From Arsenophonus sp031446145 (lineage in GTDB: Bacteria; Pseudomonadota; Gammaproteobacteria; Enterobacterales; Enterobacteriaceae): 64,000 nucleotides of DNA. Location: positions 868,001 through 932,000 of the forward strand of contig CP132903.1 of the NCBI GenBank assembly GCA_031446145.1, read 5' to 3'. A program made the position numbers and the translations under genes. Of the stretch, positions 29,950 through 40,371 are shown one piece after another; the first letter of the stretch is position 1, and each line of letters opens with the position of its first letter. The notes below the pieces were generated by a model, which was given only the letters and a program-made list of their open reading frames with translations, ran no database searches and was not told the DNA's origin.

Positions 29950-31449
29950 ATGATAACTCTTTACATATTACTACACTGGATTTTAATGTTTTTGTACTGG
30001 CTCATTATTGCTGGAATTACTATCCGCATTTTATTAAAAAGTCGCCCAGTAACTGCTTCATTAACCTGGATATTAATTATCTACATAATTCCACTGATAG
30101 GAGTAATATCTTATTTAATTTTTGGAGAATTGCGTCTTGGAAAAAGACGAATAATAAAAATTAAAAGCATGTGGGCTTCATTTGAAAATTTAATATCAAA
30201 AATTAATCAATCAAAATATATTTTTTGTAAACATAAAAGCCAAATAGCTGCACCTTTGTTTTCATTATGCAAAAAACGACAAGGGATTTCAGGAGTCAAA
30301 GGAAATAATCTTCAACTTTTAACAAATTACCAAGATTCTATAAATGCAATCATAAAAGATATTAACTTAGCATCTTATAATATAGAAATGGTATTTTATA
30401 TTTGGCAATCCGGAGGATTAGTTGATAAAGTTACAGAAGCATTAATCAATGCAGTAAAACGTGGTGTAAACTGTAGAATTATGGTTGACTCTGCTGGTAG
30501 TTGGTCATTCTTTCATAGTGAAGAACCAAAAAAAATGAGAGAAGCAGGAATAGAATTAATAGAATCGCTAAAAGTGAATTTATTTCGGTTTTTTTTTCGT
30601 CGCATGGATCTTCGTCAACATAGAAAAATAATTATTATTGATAATAATATTTCTTATGTTGGTAGTATGAATATGGTTGATCCAAGGTATTTTAAACAAA
30701 ATTTAGATGTGGGACAATGGATAGATATTATTGTTCGTATGGAGGGCCCTATTTCAAATATATTAAGTATTATATATGCATTTGATTGGGAAATGGAAAC
30801 AGGCCAACAAATTCCACCAATCTTTTCTAATGAAAACATAACAAAATTTAAAACAACAAAAGTTCATACAACTCAAGTAATTGCTTCCGGTCCTGGTTTC
30901 CCAAAAGAACTAATACAGCAATCATTAATACTTGCTATTTTTTCTGCTCGCAAACAATTAATTCTTACGACTCCTTATTTTGTACCAACTGATAATTTAA
31001 TACATGCTATTTGCAGTACAGCAATGAGAGGTGTTGAAGTATTAATGGTTATACCGAATCAAAATAATTCTTTTTTAGTAGGTTGGGCAAGTCGAGCTTT
31101 TTATTCTGAATTATTAGAAGCAGGAGTAAAAATTTATCAATTTAATGATGGGCTCTTACACACCAAAAGCATATCTGTAGATGGTCAATTAAGTTTAATT
31201 GGTTCAGTGAATTTAGATATGAGAAGTCTTTGGCTAAATTTTGAAATTACTATTGTTATTGATGATGAAAGATTTGGTAATCATTTAACATTAATTCAAA
31301 AGGATTATATAGCTCGCTCTATAGCTTTAATTCATAAAAACTGGAAAAAACGTCCATTATGGAACCGTCTTGTGGAGCGTATTTGTTATTTTTTAGTCCA
31401 TTATTATAGTTATATTAATTATATGCAACCTAAAATTATTTATATATAA
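29950..31449 (+). CDS. clsA: cardiolipin synthase A
   Basis: A phospholipase-D superfamily enzyme that joins two phosphatidylglycerols into cardiolipin at the inner membrane. It has 499 residues (E. coli 486). Two N-terminal membrane segments (about 1-60, with SRPVTASLTWILIIYIIPLIG) are followed by two HKD motifs: RQHRKIIIIDNN..GSMN near residue 225 and LLHTKSISVDG..GSVNLD near 400. SGPGFPKEL and TTPYFVPTDNL are family-typical. The C-terminal KRPLWNRLVERICYF tail is retained. The overlapping short frame at 29925-30164 is noise. Confidence 0.95.
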   Translation: MITLYILLHWILMFLYWLIIAGITIRILLKSRPVTASLTWILIIYIIPLIGVISYLIFGELRLGKRRIIKIKSMWASFENLISKINQSKYIFCKHKSQIAAPLFSLCKKRQGISGVKGNNLQLLTNYQDSINAIIKDINLASYNIEMVFYIWQSGGLVDKVTEALINAVKRGVNCRIMVDSAGSWSFFHSEEPKKMREAGIELIESLKVNLFRFFFRRMDLRQHRKIIIIDNNISYVGSMNMVDPRYFKQNLDVGQWIDIIVRMEGPISNILSIIYAFDWEMETGQQIPPIFSNENITKFKTTKVHTTQVIASGPGFPKELIQQSLILAIFSARKQLILTTPYFVPTDNLIHAICSTAMRGVEVLMVIPNQNNSFLVGWASRAFYSELLEAGVKIYQFNDGLLHTKSISVDGQLSLIGSVNLDMRSLWLNFEITIVIDDERFGNHLTLIQKDYIARSIALIHKNWKKRPLWNRLVERICYFLVHYYSYINYMQPKIIYI

Positions 31450-31548
31450 ATAATGTTATTTTTTGAATAAAAATAATATATTTTAAAAATTAATTTTTAT
31501 ATTATATATTTGTTATTTATGCATACAAAATATTAGTAGACTACTAGA

Positions 31549-32178
31549 TCATAATAATACAGAAAATACAGATATTAGCCCTGTGATAATAAATTCAATA
31601 CCTAATGATATTAATAATAATCCAATAATACGAGAAATAACATTAATTGCAGTTTGATTTAAATATTTGATTAATACACTGCCAGATCGAAAAAGTAGCC
31701 AACAAAAACAAGAAAAAAAAATGCTAGTTAAAATTAACCCTAATAAATGTTCCCATCCTTCTAAACGAGAAGACCAAACAATACATGAACTAATTGCTCC
31801 TGGGCCTGCCATCAATGGCAGTGCCAAAGGCACAACACCTATATTATGTTTAACAATAGTTTCTAATTTTTCTTTTTTTTCTTGTATATTACTTATCATA
31901 GACATAGCAATACTAACGATTATTATTCCACCAGCAATTCGAAAAGAATCAATTGAAATACCCAATAATTGTAAAAAAGTTTTACCAATTAGCAAAGAAA
32001 TACACAAAATAATGGCTACTGAAAAATTTGCTGTCAAATTAATATGGTTTCTTTCAGAAAGAGAATAATTATTAGTCATAGTAATAAATATAGGTAAAAT
32101 TCCTATTGGATTAACTATAACAAAAAGAGCTAAAAAAAAATTTATATAATTATTAAAATCAAAGATAGTACTCAGCAC
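31549..32178 (-). CDS. ychE: MarC family inner membrane protein YchE
   Basis: A 209-residue protein with six hydrophobic segments (E. coli YchE 215) and unknown transport role. It shows FALFVIVNPIGILPIFITMT, GISIDSFRIAGGIIIVSIAMSMIS, IGVVPLALPLMAGPGAISS and the C-terminal RIIGLLLISLGIEFIITG, all near identical to YchE. The MarC family was once linked to antibiotic resistance, but that was not upheld. It is convergent with cls, on the same stretch of backbone that leads to hns and galU. Confidence 0.92.
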   Translation of the reverse strand: MLSTIFDFNNYINFFLALFVIVNPIGILPIFITMTNNYSLSERNHINLTANFSVAIILCISLLIGKTFLQLLGISIDSFRIAGGIIIVSIAMSMISNIQEKKEKLETIVKHNIGVVPLALPLMAGPGAISSCIVWSSRLEGWEHLLGLILTSIFFSCFCWLLFRSGSVLIKYLNQTAINVISRIIGLLLISLGIEFIITGLISVFSVLL

Positions 32179-33009
32179 AATTAACTTCCTTAATTTACTG
32201 ATTAATATTTTACTAAAAATTAATTATCATAATATTTACTATATTAAAAAATCGTTATAATAAATTTTAAACAAAATTTACTTAATAATATTCATTAAAT
32301 TATTATAAATTATTTTTATAAATATTCTTAATAGGAAAATTATATTTAATACATTATTAAATAAAAAAATTATTCAATTAAAAATTTTTAAATTATCAAT
32401 CATTTTTGTATATCTTAAATAAAATCTATTAAAATTAAATCTATTTATATCTTATAATCATTGAAAAATATTTTTAATATATTAAGATAACTTTATCAAG
32501 AATTAATAAAATGTTTTTACTATTTTTATAGTTATTTTTCTAATAGAATTTATTTAATTAAATTTTAGTAAAATATTTTAGCATGAAATGAATTATAAAC
32601 AATATATTTTTATTATTTAAAAATATATTGTTATATGCTTTAAAGCATGTTTTATAAAAAATATTTAAAATATATTACTAATTAGTTAATCACAAAAATC
32701 ATATTAATTAAAACTTTATATTTATAAATATAATAAATTATACTACTTTAATATATAAATATTTTCATTAAATTAAATTCTATGAAATAAATAATTTAAA
32801 ATTAATTATATTTGATATTACATAATAAAAATAGATGCTAATTAATATTTATATAATAAATTAAAATAAATGAATATCTAAAAATATTAATTTTAAAAAT
32901 ATAATATAAATAAAATTATATAAATTATTAATACATAAAAAATATTTTAAATATAACTTTATATTGCTTTATATAAAAATAAATTTCAACTCATTTTGTA
33001 ATTTCACTA
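32179..33009. other. AT-rich gap before hns
   Basis: No gene recognised. In E. coli the opp operon and adhE lie between ychE and hns; nothing of these is seen. AT-rich upstream DNA of this kind could also be a nucleation region for H-NS itself (inference). Confidence 0.5.
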
Positions 33010-33046
33010 TTGCGGAAAATAGAATAGCACTCTATTATTAGAGAGC
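33010..33046 (+). promoter_or_regulatory. hns promoter with overlapping inverted repeat
   Basis: TTGCGG (33010-33015), a 17-base spacer and TATTAT (33033-33038) form a good sigma-70 promoter 45 bases before hns. An imperfect palindrome at 33027-33046 (GC-A-CTCTA, loop TTAT, TAGAG-A-GC) overlaps the -10, an unusual place that could serve repression or cruciform-dependent control. Confidence 0.6.
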
Positions 33047-33082
33047 ATTATAAAACATTTATTTCAAGTTGAGATCAAGAAA

Positions 33083-33502
33083 ATGAGCGATTCATTTAAA
33101 TATTTTAAATCATTAAATAATATTCGTACTTTACGTGCAATAGCGAGAGAAATTTCTTTAGAATCATTGCAAGAAATACAAGATAAATTTAATACAGTTG
33201 TAGAAGAACGGCGTGAAGATGAAAATCAAGCAAAAGCACAATTAGAAGCCCATAGCCAAAAAATTGCAAAATATATTAAATTACTTGAAGGGGAAGGACT
33301 CAGCTTAGATGATTTAGTAACTGCAAAAACTCCATCTTCTAAAACAACTGATCGCACTAAACGTGCTTTACGACCAGCTAAATATCAATATAAAAACAAA
33401 AATGGAGAAATAAAAACATGGACAGGACAGGGTCGAACACCAGCTATTATTAAACAAGCAATGGAGAAAAAAGGCAAAAAATTAGATGATTTTTTAATCT
33501 AA
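33083..33502 (+). CDS. hns: nucleoid-associated silencer H-NS
   Basis: H-NS binds curved AT-rich DNA and silences transcription. The 139-residue protein (E. coli 137) keeps the N-terminal coiled-coil dimerisation part (NNIRTLRAIAREISLESLQEIQDKF), the middle linker, and the DNA-binding C-terminus with KYQYKNKNGEIKTWTGQGRTPAIIKQAM, including the QGR AT-hook-like motif. In a genome this AT-rich nearly all DNA resembles an H-NS target, so its retention is notable. A good promoter and a terminator flank it. galU is convergent, as in E. coli. Confidence 0.96.
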   Translation: MSDSFKYFKSLNNIRTLRAIAREISLESLQEIQDKFNTVVEERREDENQAKAQLEAHSQKIAKYIKLLEGEGLSLDDLVTAKTPSSKTTDRTKRALRPAKYQYKNKNGEIKTWTGQGRTPAIIKQAMEKKGKKLDDFLI

Positions 33503-33515
33503 ATATTTTTCAATT

Positions 33516-33545
33516 AAAAATACTCTTTAAACAAAGGGTATTTTT
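33516..33545 (+). terminator. rho-independent terminator of hns
   Basis: Thirteen-base arms (33516-33528 and 33533-33545) pair with a single G-U around an AAAC loop, ending in a T run. It begins 14 bases after the hns stop. The A-run on the other side would let it also serve galU transcripts arriving from the right. Confidence 0.75.
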
Positions 33546-33809
33546 AATCAAAAATATTAACATATTATTTTAGTAAAAATCATTAATAAATATATCAAAA
33601 ATAGAGATAATAATCTTTTTTTAGCACTGCAATTGCAGTGTTTTAAAATTTTTAATACATAAAAGAAACATAAAATTAAAAATACTATATAAAAATTTTT
33701 TATTATTAATAATTATGATTATCGCAAATAAATATTTAATTTTAAATTACAATATTTTTTCTGTTTTAGAATTTTTAGTATTTATTATTAATGATGATTA
33801 ATAAATTAT

Positions 33810-34721
33810 TTAAAACATATTTTTTATCCATGTAGAAAATTCATGACCTAATGATTCATGTCTCATACTGTGTTCTACAAATGCTTTCATATAACCTAAT
33901 TTATTACCACAATCATAACATTTACCCTTTAAATGGTAAGCCTCAACTGGCGCATGTTCTATTAGCATTTCAATCGCATCTGTTAATTGAATTTCATCTC
34001 CACGACCAGTTTTGGTTTTTTCTAATAAATTCCAAATTTTTTCTGAAAGAACATAACGACCAACTATAGACAAATTTGAGGGTGCTTCATTAATTGAAGG
34101 TTTTTCAATAACACCTTTAATAATTTTACTTTCACCTGGTTTTAACTCATAATTATTACAATCAACAATACCATAGTTTGAAATACATTCTTTTAATACA
34201 ACAGATTCAACAAGAATTTGACTAACTGATGTTTCATCATAACGCATTAACATCATACTTAAATTACATTTTTCTAACTTAGATGAATATTGACTGATAA
34301 TCACATCAGGTAATACTACAGCAAAAGGTTCTTCTCCTACTAATGGTTTTGCACATAAAATCGCATGTCCCAATCCTTTTGCAATACCTTGTCTAGTTTG
34401 CATAATTGTCACATGACTTGGACATATAGATTGCACATCATTTAATAATTGTCTTTTAACTCGTTTTTCTAAAATAGCTTCTAATTCAAAACTCGTATCA
34501 AAATGATTTTCTATGGAATTTTTTGAAGAATGAGTCACTAATATAATCTCATGTATACCTGCAGATATACATTCATTAACTACATATTGAATTAGTGGTT
34601 TGTCAGCTAAAGGTAACATCTCTTTAGGAATAGCTTTAGTTGCTGGCAACATACGAGTACCTAATCCAGCAACAGGAATAACTACTTTATTAACTCTTTT
34701 TTTTTGTTTTTTAAATTCCAT
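33810..34721 (-). CDS. galU: UTP-glucose-1-phosphate uridylyltransferase
   Basis: GalU makes UDP-glucose for envelope polysaccharides. It has 303 residues (E. coli 302). The nucleotidyltransferase signature VIPVAGLGTRMLPATKAIPKEMLP is intact, as are GLGHAILCAKPLVGEEPFAVVLPDVI, GVIEKP and GRYVLS. The C-terminus (YCGNKLGYMKA-like YDCGNKLGYMKAFVEHSM) is complete. No lipopolysaccharide or galactose gene is next to it; the neighbour is hns, as on the backbone. Confidence 0.96.
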   Translation of the reverse strand: MEFKKQKKRVNKVVIPVAGLGTRMLPATKAIPKEMLPLADKPLIQYVVNECISAGIHEIILVTHSSKNSIENHFDTSFELEAILEKRVKRQLLNDVQSICPSHVTIMQTRQGIAKGLGHAILCAKPLVGEEPFAVVLPDVIISQYSSKLEKCNLSMMLMRYDETSVSQILVESVVLKECISNYGIVDCNNYELKPGESKIIKGVIEKPSINEAPSNLSIVGRYVLSEKIWNLLEKTKTGRGDEIQLTDAIEMLIEHAPVEAYHLKGKCYDCGNKLGYMKAFVEHSMRHESLGHEFSTWIKNMF

Positions 34722-36264
34722 TTTTTATTCCAAATTTTATACATTTAATATACTCAAAAAAGATCAAAAAATTTAAAAATATTTTTTAAAAAATATCAAT
34801 AAATATAAAATAAAAATAAAAAATTAAGAAAAAAAATTTAAAAAAACAAAATAAATATTTTTATAAAAATTAATAATTTATATTTGTGTAATTTTTATTT
34901 TTTAAAAATATATTTTAATTTTTAAAATATATTTTTTAAAAAATTATCATTTTAAATAAAAATATAGATAAAAATAATATTTATACTTAATAAATATTTT
35001 AAATATTTTAATATTTATATTATTAATAATTTGTTCTAAAAAATCAGTTTTTTATATAAAAGGATTATTTTAAAAAATCTATAAAAAATAAATCAAAATA
35101 TTTAAAAATATTTTTTAAAAAATATTAATATTCAAATTATTAAAATAGCAAATATTGATTAAATAAAAAATCAAATTTTATAGTTATAATTCTATAAATC
35201 TTATAAATAAAACATATAATTTTGATAAAAAGTAAAAAATCACATACAATATAAAATATAATTTTTAAAAAGTTTTTTAAAAAATCTAATTGTATTTTAA
35301 AAATTAAATTTATTGTAAATATTTTGACAATATTTTTTTATAAAAAATATGTGCTAATTTTAAAATAAAAAATACTTTTTTATTAAAAATATAGTATACT
35401 GCATTTTTTTTGCAAAAAAAATATCAAATAATCCTTATGTTATTTTAAATATTATAACAGATTTTTTTAAGAATTATATATCTTATCTAGTATAGATTTT
35501 TGCTAAAATTGAAACTTTAAAAATACTTGCATGAATTTAATTAGCAATATAATTAAATAAAATTTAAGTAAAAAAAAGAAAATAATTAATGATTTTAATA
35601 AAAGTATTTTATATCAAAGATATGTGCATATACTTTTTTTTAAAATATTTTTTAATATTGATTTGAATATAAATAATTTTTTTTAAAAACCTTATATTCT
35701 GTTTACTATATAAATGCAATATGATTAAACATAATAAAAAATAATTAGCAATTTTAAATAATCTTTTGCAATTATGCTATGAAGAATAAATAATAAAAAT
35801 ATTAAGCATCAAAAATATATCTTTTTCTGTAAAAAAGATGAATATCTTTTAAAAGATTAATATAATATTTATTTTAATATGTAAAAATATATCATGTATT
35901 ATATAATAAAAAAATATTTTCATAAAATACTTTATTAAAGTAATATTCATTTAATAAAATGTAATAAAATAACTAAAAATTGTATGAAATATTTTTTAGA
36001 AATTTTCTTATTGAATAAAAATTCAATCACTAATTTTTATAACTATATACATACTTCTAAAAAAATGTTAAATATTATATATCTTTATTTTAATAAATAT
36101 AACATTAATTATGTAATAGTAATTATGTAAATTATCATACACACTGTTAATGGTCATAAAAAATATTAATTTTATTAATAATTATATTATTATTATAGTA
36201 CATTACTAAAATCAATCTGATACAATATCTTATCTAAATTTTTATTAAAAAATATAGGATCCTA
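34722..36264. other. 1.5-kb gene-free stretch
   Basis: Almost pure A/T, with no credible frame or relic. Recurrent ATATTTTTTAAAAAATAT-like short palindromes are visible (for example near 34779, 34915 and 35108), as expected of random AT-rich sequence. Confidence 0.55.
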
Positions 36265-37071
36265 ATGAAATTTGTTTCATTTAATATTAATAGTCTTAGA
36301 GCACATATCCATCAACTTGAAGCTATTATCAAGAAACATCAACCAGATGTCATTGGTTTACAAGAAACTAAAGTAGAAGATAATGCATTTCCTTTAGAAC
36401 AAGTTAATCAGTTAGGTTATTATGTTTTCTATTATGGACAAAAAGCACATTATGGCGTGGCATTATTTTTTAAAAAAAAACCAATAAACGTTCAAAAAGG
36501 TTTTCCAAATGAAGATTATAATGCTCAACGTCGTATTATTATGGCAGATATAAAAACAAAAAAAGGAATAATTACCGTAATCAATGGTTATTTCCCACAA
36601 GGTGAATGTCGTAATCATCCAATAAAATTTTTTGCAAAAAAAAAATTTTATCAAGATTTATATATTTATTTAAAAAATCACATCATATCAAAATCTCATG
36701 TTATCCTCATGGGAGACATGAATATCAGTCCAACAGATAATGATATCGGTATTGGTGAAATAAATAAAAAACGTTGGTTAAGCAAAGGAAAATGTTCTTT
36801 TTTACCAGAAGAACGTAATTGGATAGAAAAATTAAAATCTATAGGATTAATCGATACTTATCGTCAAAAAAATCCAGATGCTACAAATCAATTTTCTTGG
36901 TTTGATTATCGTTCAAAAGGTTTTACAAAAAATCGGGGTTTACGAGTTGACTTAATTTTAGCATCAAAATTATTGTTTAATTATTGTATTGATACAGGTA
37001 TAGACTATGAAATTAAAAGTATGAAAAAACCTTCTGATCATGCTCCTATTTGGGCAAACTTTCAATTTTAA
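36265..37071 (+). CDS. xthA: exodeoxyribonuclease III / AP endonuclease
   Basis: The major base-excision AP endonuclease, which cuts 5' of abasic sites. It is 268 residues, exactly the E. coli length. Catalytic blocks are present: FNINSLRA (Asn near 7), LQETKVED (Glu near 34), GDMNISPTDNDIG (Asp/Asn near 151-153) and SDHAPIWANF (Asp-His near 258-259). It pairs functionally with Ung at 54.4 kb, so at least part of uracil repair is kept. GGATCCTA just before the ATG supplies the ribosome site. sppA follows 138 bases later on the same strand. Confidence 0.96.
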   Translation: MKFVSFNINSLRAHIHQLEAIIKKHQPDVIGLQETKVEDNAFPLEQVNQLGYYVFYYGQKAHYGVALFFKKKPINVQKGFPNEDYNAQRRIIMADIKTKKGIITVINGYFPQGECRNHPIKFFAKKKFYQDLYIYLKNHIISKSHVILMGDMNISPTDNDIGIGEINKKRWLSKGKCSFLPEERNWIEKLKSIGLIDTYRQKNPDATNQFSWFDYRSKGFTKNRGLRVDLILASKLLFNYCIDTGIDYEIKSMKKPSDHAPIWANFQF

Positions 37072-37209
37072 TAAACATAAAGCTTTAAATATTATTTTCT
37101 GATATCATAATTATATTTGAACATTAATTATCTGAAATCATTTACATTATATAAGTATTTTGATTATATAATCTTATATTACCATCTTAAATAATGGAAT
37201 TTCATAGTA

Positions 37210-39090
37210 ATGAATTTTATTTTCACGCTTTTAAAGCTTATTTGGCAATTAGTGAATTTCATTAGACGATTTATCAATAGTTTTATTTGTCTTATATTCA
37301 TTTTTATTGTAATAAATAGTTTTTTTGCATATAAACACGAAAATGCATATAAAAATCAATATAATGGTGCTTTACTTATCAATCTAAAAGGAGTCATAGT
37401 GGATCAAATTTCTATGAAGAATCCTATTGATAAAATTGCTCAAAAATTATTGGGTACATCAAGTAATACAATGTACGAAAATTCATTATTTAATATTGTT
37501 AATACTATTCGTCGTGCAATTCATGATAATAACATTAAAGGGATTGTTTTACAATTAGATAACTTGATTAGTGCAGACCAACCTTCTTTACAATATATAG
37601 GAAAAGCATTAACTGAATTTAAAGTATCTGGTAAACCAATTTATGCTATCGGGAATACTTATAATCAATTACAATATTATTTAGCAAGTTTTGCTGATAA
37701 CATATATATGTCTCAACAGGGTAATGTGGAGATTTTTGGATTTTCAACAAATAAACTTTATTATAAATCACTCCTTGATAAACTAAAAATTAATACACAT
37801 ATTTTTCGTGTTGGCAGTTATAAATCAGCAGTAGAACCATTTCTCCGTGATAATATGTCTTCTGAAACACGTGAAGCCGATACAGTATGGATTGACGCAA
37901 TATGGCAAAGTTATTTATCAACAATTGCTCAAAATAGACAAACAAATCCAAAAAATATTTTTTCTAGTACAAAAAATTTTATAAAAGAAATACAAAGTGT
38001 TGATGGTAATACTGCAAAATATGCTATTAAGAAAAATTTAATAGATTATATTTTTAGTGATGCAGTCATAGAACAAGAGTTAACAAAAATATTCGGTTGG
38101 AATAATAAACAACAACACTATAATTATATTAGTATATACGATTATGCTAATACAAAACCATCATCAAATAAAAAAGTGACAAATAATCTAACAAAGCATA
38201 ACAAAACATTGAGCAATATAGCTGTAATCATTGCTAACGGAACAATTATTAATGGAAAAGAAGAACCTGGCATAATTAGTAGTGAAAACATAGTAGAAAA
38301 AATACGTCAAGCAAGATTTAATAAAAATATAAAATCAATTATTTTGCGTATTAACAGTCCCGGTGGCAGTGTTACTGCTGCAGAAACCATTCGTAATGAA
38401 CTATTAGCTGCACATAATACAAATAATAAAGCTATTATTGTTTCTATGGGTGGTATGGCAGCATCAGGTGGGTATTGGATTTCTACACCAGCTAATTATA
38501 TTATTGCTAGTCCAACAACTTTAACAGGATCAATTGGTGTTTTTGGACTAATTCATACACTTGAAAAAACTTTAAATAGCATTGGAGTTTATACTGATGG
38601 AATATCTAACACATCATTAGCAGATATTTCTCTTACAAAAGGCATTAATAAAGATTTTTTTGACATGATGCAATTGACAATTAAAAATAGTTATCACACG
38701 TTTATAAAATATGTAGCTCATTCACGTAATAAAACACCAGAAGAAATAGAACAAATTGCTCAAGGTCGAATATGGATAGGTTCAGATGCCTTTAAAAAAG
38801 GTTTAATTGATAAACTTGGTGATTTTGATGATGCAATTGAAAAAGCAGCTGAATTAGGTTCTATAAAAGTTCCCGTACTTGATTGGATGCAACCTGAATA
38901 TTCTTTTATTGATGAACTACTACTAAATTTTACTTTAACTGCGCAAATCATAATACAAAAAACATTGCAATCATTGATATCCAACAAAATTATTGATGAT
39001 TTTAACCAACACATTCAAACATATAAATATATGAATGATCCAAAAAATCATTATGCATTTTGTGCAAATTGTCCTGTTTATATAAAATAA
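37210..39090 (+). CDS. sppA: signal peptide peptidase SppA (protease IV)
   Basis: An inner-membrane serine protease that degrades cleaved signal peptides. It has 626 residues (E. coli 618), with a membrane anchor at about residues 25-45 and two tandem ClpP-like halves. The Lys-Ser dyad is visible: lysine in RVGSYKSAVEPFLRDNMS near residue 209 and serine in GGMAASGGYWIS near 418. SPGGSVTAAETIRNE, LTGSIGVFG and RIWIGSDAFKKGLID are family-typical. It has the long bacterial form. It converges on iscS with 114 bases between. Confidence 0.95.
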   Translation: MNFIFTLLKLIWQLVNFIRRFINSFICLIFIFIVINSFFAYKHENAYKNQYNGALLINLKGVIVDQISMKNPIDKIAQKLLGTSSNTMYENSLFNIVNTIRRAIHDNNIKGIVLQLDNLISADQPSLQYIGKALTEFKVSGKPIYAIGNTYNQLQYYLASFADNIYMSQQGNVEIFGFSTNKLYYKSLLDKLKINTHIFRVGSYKSAVEPFLRDNMSSETREADTVWIDAIWQSYLSTIAQNRQTNPKNIFSSTKNFIKEIQSVDGNTAKYAIKKNLIDYIFSDAVIEQELTKIFGWNNKQQHYNYISIYDYANTKPSSNKKVTNNLTKHNKTLSNIAVIIANGTIINGKEEPGIISSENIVEKIRQARFNKNIKSIILRINSPGGSVTAAETIRNELLAAHNTNNKAIIVSMGGMAASGGYWISTPANYIIASPTTLTGSIGVFGLIHTLEKTLNSIGVYTDGISNTSLADISLTKGINKDFFDMMQLTIKNSYHTFIKYVAHSRNKTPEEIEQIAQGRIWIGSDAFKKGLIDKLGDFDDAIEKAAELGSIKVPVLDWMQPEYSFIDELLLNFTLTAQIIIQKTLQSLISNKIIDDFNQHIQTYKYMNDPKNHYAFCANCPVYIK

Positions 39091-39204
39091 CATCATAAAT
39101 AATTAATATTTATATATTTGTATTATCCAAAATAATATATAAAGATTATTTTTTGAATTTAAAAATAAGTTTTTTAAAATTTTTCATTCAAAATTTATAT
39201 AATA

Positions 39205-40371
39205 TTATTGATTTATTAAAAATCGATCCCGTAATTTATTAATTACATCATGAATTAATGAAATTGCATAATCAATTTCTGCTTCAGTAGTAAAACGTCC
39301 AACAGAAAAACGAATTGCACTATATGCCAAATTGTCATGTATTCCTAATGCTTTTAATACATATGACGGTTCAAGACTACCTGATGTACATGCTGAACCT
39401 GATGAAACAGCTAAATCTTCGAGTTCCATCATTAAAGATTTTCCATGGATATGATCAAAACTAACATTTAAAATATGAGGAGCTCCATTTTTAAAATCAC
39501 CATTCAAATATATTTCTTGAATATTTTTAATACCATTCCATAAACGTCCTCTTAATTTATTTAATTTTCTATTTTCTATGATCATTTCTTCCTGAGCAAT
39601 TTTATAAGCTTCCCCCATCCCAACTATTTGATGAACCGGTAATGTCCCTGACCGTATACCTTGTTCATGACCTCCACCATGTTGTTGAGCTGAGATTCGA
39701 AATTTTAATTTACGACGAAAATACAGTGCACCAATTCCCATTGGCCCATATAATTTATGCGCTGAAAAAGACATTAAATCTACTTTTAATATACTTAAAT
39801 CGATTGGTAACTTACCTATAGATTGTGTTGCATCAACATGAAATATAATATCTCTATCAGCACAAAGATTACCAATAGAAGCAATATCTTGAATAATTCC
39901 AATTTCATTATTTACATGCATTACAGAAATTAAAATTGTTTGATTAGTTATAGCTCTTTCTAATTCATTTAAATCAATTAAACCATTACTTTTTGGTGCA
40001 AGATAAGTTACTAACACACCTTCACGCTCAAGTTGTTTACAAGTATCTAAAATAGCTTTATGTTCTGTTTTAATTGTAATTATATGTTTATTTTTTTTAT
40101 CACAAAAAGTCGCAATACCTTTTAAAGCTAAATTGTTTGATTCTGTTGCACCTGATGTAAAAATAATTTCACGTGGATCTGCGTTTACTAAATCAGCAAT
40201 CTGATTACGAGCAATATCTACTGCTTCTTCAGCTCTCCACCCAAAAATATGTGAACGTGAAGATGGATTTCCAAAATTACCATCTATAGTAATACATTCC
40301 ATCATTTTTTTAGCAACACGTAAATCAACAGGTGTTGTTGCTGCATAATCTAAATAAATTGGTAATTTCAT
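39205..40371 (-). CDS. iscS: cysteine desulfurase IscS, C-terminally truncated and without isc partners
   Basis: A PLP enzyme that removes sulphur from cysteine for Fe-S clusters, thiolated tRNA and other uses. The PLP lysine is K206 in SFSAHKLYGPMG and the persulphide cysteine is C328 in SSGSACTSGS, numbered exactly as in E. coli. The protein ends at residue 388 after VINKLRDRFLINQ, losing the last ~16 residues of the 404-residue enzyme; that tail helps hold the IscU scaffold. No iscR precedes it and no iscU, iscA, hscBA or fdx follows: sppA ends only 114 bases away. It may therefore act mainly as a sulphur donor for tRNA modification (TusE is present in the window) or work with another scaffold encoded elsewhere. 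Confidence 0.95.
   Translation of the reverse strand: MKLPIYLDYAATTPVDLRVAKKMMECITIDGNFGNPSSRSHIFGWRAEEAVDIARNQIADLVNADPREIIFTSGATESNNLALKGIATFCDKKNKHIITIKTEHKAILDTCKQLEREGVLVTYLAPKSNGLIDLNELERAITNQTILISVMHVNNEIGIIQDIASIGNLCADRDIIFHVDATQSIGKLPIDLSILKVDLMSFSAHKLYGPMGIGALYFRRKLKFRISAQQHGGGHEQGIRSGTLPVHQIVGMGEAYKIAQEEMIIENRKLNKLRGRLWNGIKNIQEIYLNGDFKNGAPHILNVSFDHIHGKSLMMELEDLAVSSGSACTSGSLEPSYVLKALGIHDNLAYSAIRFSVGRFTTEAEIDYAISLIHDVINKLRDRFLINQ

Noticed and set aside
29925..30164. 79-codon frame overlapping the cls start
   Set aside because: Overlaps the N-terminus of the convincing cardiolipin synthase in another frame.
31667..32068. 133-codon plus-strand frame inside ychE
   Set aside because: It is the antisense shadow of the well-matched ychE gene.
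34722..36264. Possible CRISPR or replication-origin-like repeats in the long AT gap
   Set aside because: Repeated short A/T palindromes have no regular spacing or fixed unit, and no DnaA-box cluster is evident.
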